From positions 310,001-374,000 of the forward strand of contig CAWHNT010000037.1 of the NCBI GenBank assembly GCA_963830775.1: a stretch of 64,000 nt of DNA, written 5' to 3'. Positions within the stretch are counted from its first letter, which is position 1; every line of letters begins with the position of its first letter. This DNA comes from CAWHNT01 sp963830775 (GTDB lineage: Bacteria > Pseudomonadota > Alphaproteobacteria > Geminicoccales > Geminicoccaceae). This document shows positions 57,296-64,000 of this stretch, piece by piece. Made by a program: the position numbers and the translations under genes. The notes below the pieces were generated by a model. That model was not told where the DNA came from. It did not search any database and saw only the letters and a list, made by a program, of their open reading frames with translations.

Positions 57296-59794
57296 CTACA
57301 TGGCCGAGGCAGCTGGCGCTGGCGAGCCAGCTCCGGCCGGGGCGAGGCCAGCACGAACGGCCTCGATTCGTGACGACAGCATGTCGGTGACCTCGTCGGC
57401 CGTGCCGGCCAAGGGCCGGGCTGCGTGTGCGAGCTGGTCCTTGATCTGCGTGACCTGGGTCACTCCCGTGGCAACAGGCAACCCCGTAGGCGCTCGAGCT
57501 TCAGGCTCCAGCCGGACCGAGCCGACGACCCGGGCCGCAAGCGCAGGAAGGCCCGCCTGCTCAAGGCGGGCGGCCAGCGTAGCCATGGCGCCCTTCTCCT
57601 GCCCTTCCAGCAGATCCGCGTGCTGCCGGTAGGCCGCGAGCGCCATGATAGGGTTGGTGTCATGCTCGCCGCGCAGCAACGCCATCAAGGACTCCCTGGC
57701 CCGGGCCTGGATGGCGGTCTTCAGTGCTTCCTTGGGTTGGAGGGCAAGTGCCGCATGCCAGTCGGCGAAAGCGCTGCTCGAATTGCCCAGCTTCCAGTGG
57801 AGGTCGGCAAGGCTGCCCAGCATGGCTGCCTCGGACGGGTGACCTCGCCAGAGCGGCCGCTGGCCCAGCAGACGGTGCAGGGCCTCTTCATCACTAATTC
57901 GCCTATTCCTGCGCGCTTCCTCGTCCGCGGCAAAATGTGCCGACACCCGGGTCACGAGATCACCATTGCGAGCGGCCACCTCGAACGCGGCTGCGGCCGC
58001 CTGAACCGTGCTGGGCGATCCCTCCAGCGCCATGCCCCTGACCAGGGCGACCCGAGCGCGATCCTGCGCGTCGAGCGGCAGCTTTGCCAGTCGCTCCAGA
58101 ACCTTCAGTGCCTCCTGGGCCTGTCCGGTCCGGGTCAGCACATCTGCCACGCGCAGGCCGAGCGCCAGCCGCAGCGGCGGCCGATAGCGGGCCCAGACAT
58201 CACCCGCGTAATGGAGTTGCTCGGCAGCCGCGGGCCAGTCCTCCTCGTCGGCGCGGGCCGCGGCCTGCCAGACCGCGTGCTCGGCATTGCTGCCCGCGGA
58301 ACCCAGAAGCTCCAGGGCCCGCTGCGGACGACCAAGAAGTACCTCGGCAGCTCCCCGCAGGAGGCCATCACTGTCCGCCCGATCGGCTTCGGCACCCGCA
58401 TCGAGCACGGCCAACGCCTCGGCGGCCAAACCATCGGCAAGGAACAACCGTGCAAGCTCGAGGCGAGCCTGAGCCAGCTGCACGCCGCGGAGGATGCCGA
58501 GCTGCCCCTGCAGCTCCTGACGACGTGCGCCCAGAGGAGCGCTCTCGGAGATCGCATCCAGGACCAGCGATGTCGGCGCAGCAGTTCCAAGCGGGACTGT
58601 TTCGGCCTCACTCAAGGCCAGCTCGGGCTGACTTTTGGGTGGTGCCTCCTGTGCCAGCGGCGGGTCAGCATCATGGCCGGAGACGTCCGCCGCAGCGTCT
58701 CCCGCGAGGCGCAGACCTCCCGGTCGCGAGAGGCTGATCTTGCCCTCCGCCAGCACAGCGGTGACGCCGTCGGAGAGGTTTCTCCAAGCCAGACCGGTGA
58801 TCGTCGGCAGGAGCTCCAGATCGACCCAGGCTCGAGGCTCAAGCTGGGCGAGGCCCGCGTGGTCGGTCAGCAGGAGCTGAAGGGTGTCACCCGAATCCGG
58901 ATCCTCGATGGTGGCGAGCCGTCCCTCTGCTCCCAGCTGCACGCGTCCGTTGCGATCACGTATGGCCACCGCCGCCACTGGAGGTGCCGCGTCCATGCCG
59001 ATGCGCAGCACCCAATCTGCGTCGGAACGCTCGACATGCACGGAGGCCGACAGAGGAACACGGAAGCGCAGCGCCGAAAGATCCGGCCGATCGAGCGTCG
59101 GCAGCTCCTGCACTCCCGCGAGATGGGAGATCCCTGCGAGCTCGCGTCGCGAAGCTCCGAACACGGCCCACAGCACCCCCGCTCGCCTGAAGACCGCGGC
59201 CGGCACTTGCCGCTTCCAGCGAACATGGATCGCCTGCACGGCGGCGGGTTGGGAAGGTGCTGCGGTCGGCGGAGGGCCCGCCGCAGGTGCCAGGGCCGCC
59301 AGCACCTCAGGTCGCCGCACGGGGCCGGGGAGAGATCGGCGTGATGGCACCTTGAACTCGAGCACCAGCCTCGTTCGACCCTCGCGGCGGATGCTGTGCT
59401 CGACTCCGTCCGCGAGCTTGAGACGTAAGCCCTCGTCGTCGAGTGTCGCGGCCGTGATCCAGGGTTGCAGGGCGAGCGCAAGCCCGCCCGCACCGTTCGG
59501 AAGGATTGGATGGGTCTCAAGACGCAGGCCAGCCTTGTCCTCGCGCACGCGCGCGTGAAGGCCGCTCGGGTCCTCCAGAGTGAGGCGGCCGACGCCGGCG
59601 CTCCGACTGGCGGCGAGCCTGAGCTCCGAGCCCGGCCTGAGCGCCACGACCTCGCCCAAAGAAGGTGAAACGGGCGCAGCGATGGCACCCCGACCGGGAT
59701 GGGACGCCACGAAGAGCAGCAGGGCAAGAGCCACCCGCGCCACCCATGCCGTCGAGGTTGATATGGCCGTCGCGCGTCGGCCGGCGCGGATCAT
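57296..59794 (-). CDS. Large TPR-containing protein associated with CheZ/CheY
   Basis: An 832-residue protein. An N-terminal hydrophobic segment (ALALLLFVASHPGRG) suggests export or anchoring. A beta-rich region follows (about 40-320, AMIN-like in look), then a tetratricopeptide region from about 400 to 740 (LFLADGLAAEALAVLDAGAE, VLTRTGQAQEALKVLERLA, DLHWKLGNSSSAFADWHAAL). It is coupled to CheZ by ATGA. In alphaproteobacteria a TPR protein is often found next to cheY-cheZ and may be part of the motility apparatus, but its role is not proven here. Confidence 0.7.
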   Translation of the reverse strand: MIRAGRRATAISTSTAWVARVALALLLFVASHPGRGAIAAPVSPSLGEVVALRPGSELRLAASRSAGVGRLTLEDPSGLHARVREDKAGLRLETHPILPNGAGGLALALQPWITAATLDDEGLRLKLADGVEHSIRREGRTRLVLEFKVPSRRSLPGPVRRPEVLAALAPAAGPPPTAAPSQPAAVQAIHVRWKRQVPAAVFRRAGVLWAVFGASRRELAGISHLAGVQELPTLDRPDLSALRFRVPLSASVHVERSDADWVLRIGMDAAPPVAAVAIRDRNGRVQLGAEGRLATIEDPDSGDTLQLLLTDHAGLAQLEPRAWVDLELLPTITGLAWRNLSDGVTAVLAEGKISLSRPGGLRLAGDAAADVSGHDADPPLAQEAPPKSQPELALSEAETVPLGTAAPTSLVLDAISESAPLGARRQELQGQLGILRGVQLAQARLELARLFLADGLAAEALAVLDAGAEADRADSDGLLRGAAEVLLGRPQRALELLGSAGSNAEHAVWQAAARADEEDWPAAAEQLHYAGDVWARYRPPLRLALGLRVADVLTRTGQAQEALKVLERLAKLPLDAQDRARVALVRGMALEGSPSTVQAAAAAFEVAARNGDLVTRVSAHFAADEEARRNRRISDEEALHRLLGQRPLWRGHPSEAAMLGSLADLHWKLGNSSSAFADWHAALALQPKEALKTAIQARARESLMALLRGEHDTNPIMALAAYRQHADLLEGQEKGAMATLAARLEQAGLPALAARVVGSVRLEPEARAPTGLPVATGVTQVTQIKDQLAHAARPLAGTADEVTDMLSSRIEAVRAGLAPAGAGSPAPAASAM

Positions 59795-60465
59795 CAGGTG
59801 AGCGCCGCCAGAAGAGCGTCGATGTCGGCCTGGCTGTTACCGGCTCCGGGCAACTGTGGGCCATTGAGAAGGCCGGGATGAGCATCCCGAGATGAAGGTG
59901 CGGCCGGCTGGGGTTGCGCCTCCTGTCCAAGCTCGTGACTGACCAGCGCCAGCAGCTGCCCTATCCGCTCCTCGATCGTCTGCAGGGTGCCGACGAGCTT
60001 GGTGATGCGCTGGCCGGTGATGTCCTGGAAACTGCAGGCTTCATAGACGCGGGTGACGACGTCGGTGATGCCGGTTTCCACCTCTCCACCGGCGCCGCGT
60101 CCGATCGCCTCGAGCTGCTCGCAGGAGTTGAGGATAGCACCGGTCGCCTCCTCCAGATGTGCGCCGATGGCGTCGAGCTCGCCGCTCGCAAGAGGAATGT
60201 GCTTGGCCGCGATGTCATCGGCGCGGATGGCGGTGATCTCGCGCTTGGCCCGGTCGATATAGTGGGCCAGCGCCTCGAGCTCGTCATGAAGCCGCACCGG
60301 CGGGAGGGAGGGCTCGCCCCGGACCGCCTGGAGAAGACCGGTGACGATCACGCCCACGGCGCCGAGCGGGACCCGGTCGCCGTAGCGCTTGCGAAGCTCA
60401 TCCAGCTGGACCCGCACGCTCTGCTGGACGGCACCGCCCACGTCGTCACGCGCGAACTCGGACAT
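59794..60465 (-). CDS. cheZ: Chemotaxis phosphatase CheZ
   Basis: A 223-residue protein with the catalytic helix QDITGQRITKLVGTLQ, in which Asp and Gln insert into the CheY active site. The C-terminal SQADIDALLAALT is the CheY-docking peptide. GGAGG lies six bases before ATG 60465; the GTG at 60471 is less good. CheZ removes the phosphate from CheY-P, ending the motor signal. CheZ in alphaproteobacteria is limited to certain orders. Confidence 0.92.
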   Translation of the reverse strand: MSEFARDDVGGAVQQSVRVQLDELRKRYGDRVPLGAVGVIVTGLLQAVRGEPSLPPVRLHDELEALAHYIDRAKREITAIRADDIAAKHIPLASGELDAIGAHLEEATGAILNSCEQLEAIGRGAGGEVETGITDVVTRVYEACSFQDITGQRITKLVGTLQTIEERIGQLLALVSHELGQEAQPQPAAPSSRDAHPGLLNGPQLPGAGNSQADIDALLAALT

Positions 60466-60482
60466 GCTCACCTCCAGCCGGC

Positions 60483-60869
60483 CTAGAACTCACCAAGCAC
60501 GCTGGCGATCTTGGCGCGCAGCGTCTCGGCGTTGAACGGCTTGACGATATAGTTGCTGACGCCAGCATCGCGGGCGGCGATCACGTTCTCGGTCTTGCTC
60601 TCGGCTGTGATCATGATGAACGGCGTGTCGGCCAGCTGGGGATCGGCACGAACCTCGCGCAGCAGCTCGAGCCCGGTCACCGGCTGCATGTTCCAGTCCG
60701 AGATCACGAGGCCGTAGCGCTTCTCCCGCAACCGGGTCAGGGCGGCACCACCGTCGGTGGCCTCGTCGATGTTCGAGAACCTGAGCTGCTGCAGCAGGTT
60801 GCGGATGATGCGAAGCATCGTTCGATAATCGTCGACGATCAGGATCGGCAAAGCGCGGTCGACCGCCAT
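60483..60869 (-). CDS. cheY: Chemotaxis response regulator CheY
   Basis: A 128-residue single receiver with Asp13/Asp14, phospho-acceptor Asp58 (VISDWNMQP), Thr88 (MITAES) and Lys110 (IVKPF). The NMQPVTGLELL region is typical of CheY. It lies 17 bp before cheZ. No other chemotaxis genes (cheA, cheW) are in the window. The 172 bp upstream is divergent with rpmB and carries no other gene. Confidence 0.93.
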   Translation of the reverse strand: MAVDRALPILIVDDYRTMLRIIRNLLQQLRFSNIDEATDGGAALTRLREKRYGLVISDWNMQPVTGLELLREVRADPQLADTPFIMITAESKTENVIAARDAGVSNYIVKPFNAETLRAKIASVLGEF

Positions 60870-61041
60870 CAGCGGGCACTCCCCAGCAGCAAATGCCCCG
60901 GCAAGGTACGTTCATCCGGTTAACGCCGCGTTGACGAGGCGACGCACTTGGCTTGACGCTAGCCCCTGCCCGGCTCTAGAAGCGCCCACCTTCCGGCGGT
61001 TGCGAAGCTCCCGCCGCCATTCTTCATGTCCGAGGTCCCTG

Positions 61042-61332
61042 ATGGCGCGACGCTGCAGCCTGACCGGCAAGGGCGTGCTCACCGGCAATCACGTGAGCCA
61101 CGCCAACAACAAGACCCGCAGGCGCTTCCTGCCCAATATCCGCTCGCGACGGCTCTACAGCGAGAGCCTGACGGAGACGATCCGGGTCAAGATCGCCACC
61201 AGCACCCTGCGCACGATCGAGAAGCAGGGGGGCCTCGATGCCTTCCTGCTCGGCGCTCCCGCGAGCGGGCTGGACAGCGAGCTTGCCCGCCTGAAGGGGC
61301 GGCTCCAGGCCAAGCGCGCAAGCGCAGGCTGA
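61042..61332 (+). CDS. rpmB: 50S ribosomal protein L28
   Basis: A 96-residue basic protein, MARRCSLTGKGVLTGNHVSH, NNKTRRRFLPNIRSRRLYSE and VKIATSTLRTIEKQGGLDAF. The length and pattern are typical of alphaproteobacterial L28. It assembles late into the large ribosomal subunit. ATG 61042 is not preceded by a strong SD, which is usual for this gene in some genomes. It converges on the next gene at a 12-bp distance. Confidence 0.95.
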   Translation: MARRCSLTGKGVLTGNHVSHANNKTRRRFLPNIRSRRLYSESLTETIRVKIATSTLRTIEKQGGLDAFLLGAPASGLDSELARLKGRLQAKRASAG

Positions 61333-61344
61333 CCGGCGCCGGGC

Positions 61345-62313
61345 TCAGCCCTGCCCGGCCGCTTCGGGCTCCCGCCACTCGAGCTGGAGCAGGAGCGTGC
61401 GGAGGAGCGGCCCGAAATTGTCGTCGCTGACGAGGTAGAGCAGGTAGCGGCCGGGCTCGACCTGGCGCGCGGCCACTCCCTCGAAGTTCTCGGCGAAGCT
61501 GCCGATACCGAGTTGGGCAATCTGCCGGGCCTCGACCGGCGGGCGGGCTATCGTGCCCAGCGGGATGGCCATGAGCCGCCCGCCCAGCCCGCTCAGGAGG
61601 CTCAGTCGGCGCTCGAGCAGAAAGAGTGTCTGGCCGGCGACAGTGGCGTCGGTAGGCCGGAACCCGTCGGCGGACGGAAGGGACACGCGCGTGGCCCCCT
61701 TCCCGGAAATAAGAGCGGCCATCGCCTGGCCCGGTCCCGCCGCAATACCCTCGCTGGCGGCCAGTAGGCTGCCGTCAGGCAGGGCCGCCACCGCCTCGAT
61801 GCTCTCGTTGGGCGGTGCCTTGCGCAGGAACGGCGGGAGCGGCAGTGCCGTGGCCGCGGCGAGATCAGGCGGCAATCGGTAGAGCTCGTCCCGGTCCTCG
61901 GCACCTATCACGAATGAGCCGTCAGGCAGACGGGTCAGGGCCTCGGTGTCCGCTCCCTCCAGCGCCTGCGGCAGAAGCGGCTCTGTCCAGCCGGTCAGCG
62001 CCATGAGGCGGCCGCTCGAATCCTCGACCCGCTCGGCGCGGAAGAGGCGGGCACGGTCGCTGAGAAACAGGATTCCGCTCCCGTCGAGCTGAACCGAGGA
62101 GAGGCCGCCGAAGCTCTTGCCGCCATTCAGCTCGTAGGCGGCGAGGAGACGGAGCTGCCCGATCCGCTCGCCGGCCTCGGGCATCGCTATCGGCCGCGCA
62201 CGGACCGCTGTGCCGCCGTGCTCGGCGGCGGTGCAGGCCGGGACGCTCCCGACGCCGAGCGTCAGGACTGCAGCCAGAAGCCAGGCGCGCGCGATGATCG
62301 TAACCCCCTTCAC
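61345..62313 (-). CDS. Exported protein with phytase-type esterase-like fold
   Basis: About 322 residues from GTG 62313. A signal peptide or lipoprotein-type start (ARAWLLAAVLTLGVGSVPAC) leads to a beta-propeller of the esterase-like activity of phytase family (FGGLSSVQLDGSGILFLSD, LTRLPDGSFVIGAEDRDELY, FAENFEGVAARQVEPGRYLL). The start lies only 7 bases after the terminator of the upstream gene in the minus direction, so it either has its own promoter within that short stretch or depends on readthrough; ORF extension to 62361 would begin inside the terminator and is unlikely. Confidence 0.75.
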   Translation of the reverse strand: MKGVTIIARAWLLAAVLTLGVGSVPACTAAEHGGTAVRARPIAMPEAGERIGQLRLLAAYELNGGKSFGGLSSVQLDGSGILFLSDRARLFRAERVEDSSGRLMALTGWTEPLLPQALEGADTEALTRLPDGSFVIGAEDRDELYRLPPDLAAATALPLPPFLRKAPPNESIEAVAALPDGSLLAASEGIAAGPGQAMAALISGKGATRVSLPSADGFRPTDATVAGQTLFLLERRLSLLSGLGGRLMAIPLGTIARPPVEARQIAQLGIGSFAENFEGVAARQVEPGRYLLYLVSDDNFGPLLRTLLLQLEWREPEAAGQG

Positions 62314-62320
62314 AAACGAA

Positions 62321-62352
62321 GAGGGACCTGCCCGATCCCGGGCAGGTCCCTC
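62321..62352 (-). terminator. Rho-independent terminator of the Bax-inhibitor gene
   Basis: A 14-bp perfect stem: GAGGGACCTGCCCG at 62321-62334 and CGGGCAGGTCCCTC at 62339-62352, with a 4-base loop. In the minus direction it is followed by TTCGTTTGTG, which is T-rich enough for termination. It is 33 bp after the stop of the BI-1 family gene. This is the clearest intrinsic terminator in the window. Confidence 0.85.
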
Positions 62353-62384
62353 TCTCGTCAACTCCGTCGCCTGATGACGTCAGC

Positions 62385-63104
62385 CTACTCGCGGTTGCTG
62401 CCGAAGAGCTGGAGCATCATCATGAAGAGGTTGATGAAGTTCAGGTAGAGGCTCAGCGCACCCATGATCGCACCCTTCTGCGCGATCTCGCCCGAGCCGC
62501 CATACTCATAGTACTCGGACTTCAGCCGCTGCATGTCCCAGGCGGTGAGGCCGGTGAAGACCACGACGCCGATGACGCTGATCGCGAACTGGAGGGCCGA
62601 GCTGGCGAGGAAGATGTTCACGAGACCGGCGATCACGATGCCGATCAGGCCCATGAACATGAAGTTGCCCATGCCGCTGAGGTCACGCTTGGTGGTGTAG
62701 CCCCAGAGTGCCGTGGCGCCGAAGGTGGCAGCCGTGATGAAGAACACGCGGGCGATGCTCTCGCCGGTGAAGGCCAGGAAGATGCTCGCGAGCGAGAGGC
62801 CCATCACCGCGGCGAACGCCCAGAACGTGATCTGCGCGGCACTGGCGCTCATCGCCTGGATACGGGCGCTGAGGAAGAACACGAAGCCCAACGGTGCGAG
62901 CATCACGACCCACTTCAGCGGGCTCGAGAAGATCGGCACGTAGAGGGCCGGCGTGGTGCCGACGACATAGGCCACGAGGCCCGTGATCGCGAGCCCGAGG
63001 CCCATATAGTTGAAGACGCTCAGGAGGTAGGCACGCAGACCCTCGTCCATCGCCGGTACGGCGACGCGGCCCTGCGCGACCCGAGGATCCATGCGGTACG
63101 CCAT
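62385..63104 (-). CDS. Bax inhibitor-1 family membrane protein
   Basis: A 239-residue protein with seven hydrophobic segments, including LLSVFNYMGLGLAITGLVAY and LMALYLNF-like SLYLNFINLFMMMLQLFG at the C-terminus. This is the BI-1/YccA-like family, thought to act as pH-sensitive calcium leak channels or protease modulators. ATG 63104 is preferred over TTG 63110 because of AGAGAGGGG upstream. Confidence 0.92.
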   Translation of the reverse strand: MAYRMDPRVAQGRVAVPAMDEGLRAYLLSVFNYMGLGLAITGLVAYVVGTTPALYVPIFSSPLKWVVMLAPLGFVFFLSARIQAMSASAAQITFWAFAAVMGLSLASIFLAFTGESIARVFFITAATFGATALWGYTTKRDLSGMGNFMFMGLIGIVIAGLVNIFLASSALQFAISVIGVVVFTGLTAWDMQRLKSEYYEYGGSGEIAQKGAIMGALSLYLNFINLFMMMLQLFGSNRE

Positions 63105-63206
63105 CGTCAAAGCCCCTCTCTGGTGACCTAGTTGTGCCTGTGCCTTTCCATATGGCCCAGACCGGAACCTGCTTCAAGCCGAAACACCAGTGGAAGGTCG
63201 GTTAAT

Positions 63207-63221
63207 CCATTGTAACAATGG
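63207..63221. promoter_or_regulatory. 15-bp palindrome in an AT-rich promoter region
   Basis: CCATTG-TAA-CAATGG is a perfect palindrome in the 187-bp space between the ccdA-like and BI-1 genes. The surrounding stretch, 63195-63265, is the most AT-rich part of the window (GGTATATCAACGATTTAGC, then TTAAAGGATATTCC). A promoter with an operator for the minus-strand BI-1 gene is the simplest reading, but no regulator is identified. Confidence 0.5.
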
Positions 63222-63291
63222 CTTTCGGCTGCGCTGGTATATCAACGATTTAGCTTAAAGGATATTCCAGGCGAATGCGTTCACATCCGTG

Positions 63292-64000
63292 TCAGCCGAT
63301 CCTGGCCAGAACCGGAAAGCTCTCGAGCAGCCAGTAGGCCATGGCCTCGAGTCTGCCGGTGAGGATCAGGATCCCGACCAGTGCCAGCGCCACGCCGGCG
63401 GCCTGCTGCAGCCGTCGCCCGGTGCGCCCGAGCAGCTTCAGGCGCTCCAGCAGCAGGTCGGTGAAGAGGGCTGCCAGCAGGAACGGGACGCCCAGGCCCA
63501 GGGAGTAGACGGCGAGAAGGGCCGTGCCGGTGGCAAGATCGGCGCTGCTGGCGCTCATGGTCAGGATCACGCCCAGCACCGGGCCGATGCAGGGCGTCCA
63601 GCCGAAGGCGAACGCCAGGCCCATCAGGAGCGCGCCGACATAGCGGCCGCCCGGCAGGTCGACCTGGAGCCGGGCCTCGCGCTCCAGCCAGTGCAGCGGC
63701 AGCACGCCGGCCAGATGCAGGCCGAACAGCAGGATCAGGGCGCCCGCCACATAGCCGAGCTCCGTCTTGTACTGGAGCAGCAGCCCGCCCAGTACCGTGG
63801 CGCTGGCGCCCAAGGCGATGAACACGAGCGAGAAGCCGGCAACGAAGCAGGCGGCGAAACCAAGCGCGCGCTGGCGGCTGGTGGCCCGGTCGCGGAGCTC
63901 CTCCAAGGAGGTGCCGGCGACGTAGGAGAGATAGCCCGGCACCAGCGGCAGGACGCAGGGCGAAAGGAAGGAGATCACGCCCGCGACGAAGGCGGTGACG
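63292..64000 (-). CDS. ccdA: Cytochrome c biogenesis protein CcdA, 5' end missing
   Basis: The frame is open to the window edge (VTAFVAGVISFLSPCVLPLV), so the first residues are outside. About 235 residues are seen, with six hydrophobic segments and the two redox cysteines in LSPCVLPLVPGYLS and GWTPCIGPVLG. CcdA carries electrons from thioredoxin across the membrane for cytochrome c maturation or related periplasmic thiol reduction. The gene stands alone in the visible part. Confidence 0.9.
   Translation of the reverse strand, partial: VTAFVAGVISFLSPCVLPLVPGYLSYVAGTSLEELRDRATSRQRALGFAACFVAGFSLVFIALGASATVLGGLLLQYKTELGYVAGALILLFGLHLAGVLPLHWLEREARLQVDLPGGRYVGALLMGLAFAFGWTPCIGPVLGVILTMSASSADLATGTALLAVYSLGLGVPFLLAALFTDLLLERLKLLGRTGRRLQQAAGVALALVGILILTGRLEAMAYWLLESFPVLARIG

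Overview
The window is GC-rich, densely coding DNA from an alphaproteobacterium. The evidence is inferential: a GcrA-like zinc-motif protein, CheY/CheZ beside a large TPR protein, CUT1-type and polyamine-type ABC clusters, and class II-like Psd/PssA. A member of the Rhodospirillales/Geminicoccales is a reasonable guess, but no rRNA or tRNA gene is present to fix the taxon.

Layout. 0-5.4 kb: end of a secreted protein, a GcrA-like ORF, then an N,N-dimethylformamidase-like pair (small and large subunit) followed by a small secreted protein and an alpha/alpha-toroid protein. 5.6-13.6 kb: a secreted Gly-Asp-repeat protein, a lone sugar-type permease, an M15 peptidase, and a sugar ABC cluster (binding protein, GST, two permeases) with no ATPase. 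13.6-18.4 kb (minus): a cytosine-deaminase-like amidohydrolase, a questin-oxidase-like protein and propionyl-CoA synthetase. 18.4-21.2 kb: an EF-hand protein divergent from an OmpR/EnvZ-type two-component system. 21.3-27.0 kb: an unusual operon with a TMD plus degenerate, expanded nucleotide-binding domain, a cyclic-nucleotide-binding protein, an adenylate cyclase, an FkbM methyltransferase and a PPOX-fold flavoprotein. 27-33.9 kb: homocysteine methyltransferase, psd-pssA and a second CDP-alcohol transferase, USP, DsbB, DedA-like, SPFH/QmcA and NfeD.

34.0-44.0 kb (minus): a compact podovirus-like virion module (portal, Bbp19-like, scaffold, capsid, two tail tubular proteins, internal protein, terminase) interrupted between genes by an IS630-family element. 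No integrase, lysis, replication or tail-fibre gene is visible. 44.1-57 kb: MaoC-like dehydratase, cytochrome b561, a sugar-type binding protein, RraA-like protein, a complete polyamine-type ABC operon, a membrane PP2C/RsbU-type phosphatase, an amino-acid-type ABC operon (natural binding-protein/permease fusion, permease, second binding protein) and a methyltransferase. 57.3-64 kb: TPR protein, CheZ, CheY, ribosomal protein L28, a phytase-esterase-like protein, a Bax-inhibitor-1 protein and the 3' part of ccdA.

A property of the whole window matters for every reader: at least fourteen conserved genes are split or falsely fused by single-base indels, mostly one extra base in a short homopolymer, with no other damage. 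This pattern fits residual sequencing insertion errors better than gene decay. I annotate these as full genes with a stated frame break. The most interesting biology is the 21.3-27 kb pseudo-ABC/cyclic-nucleotide operon; the virion module is second.
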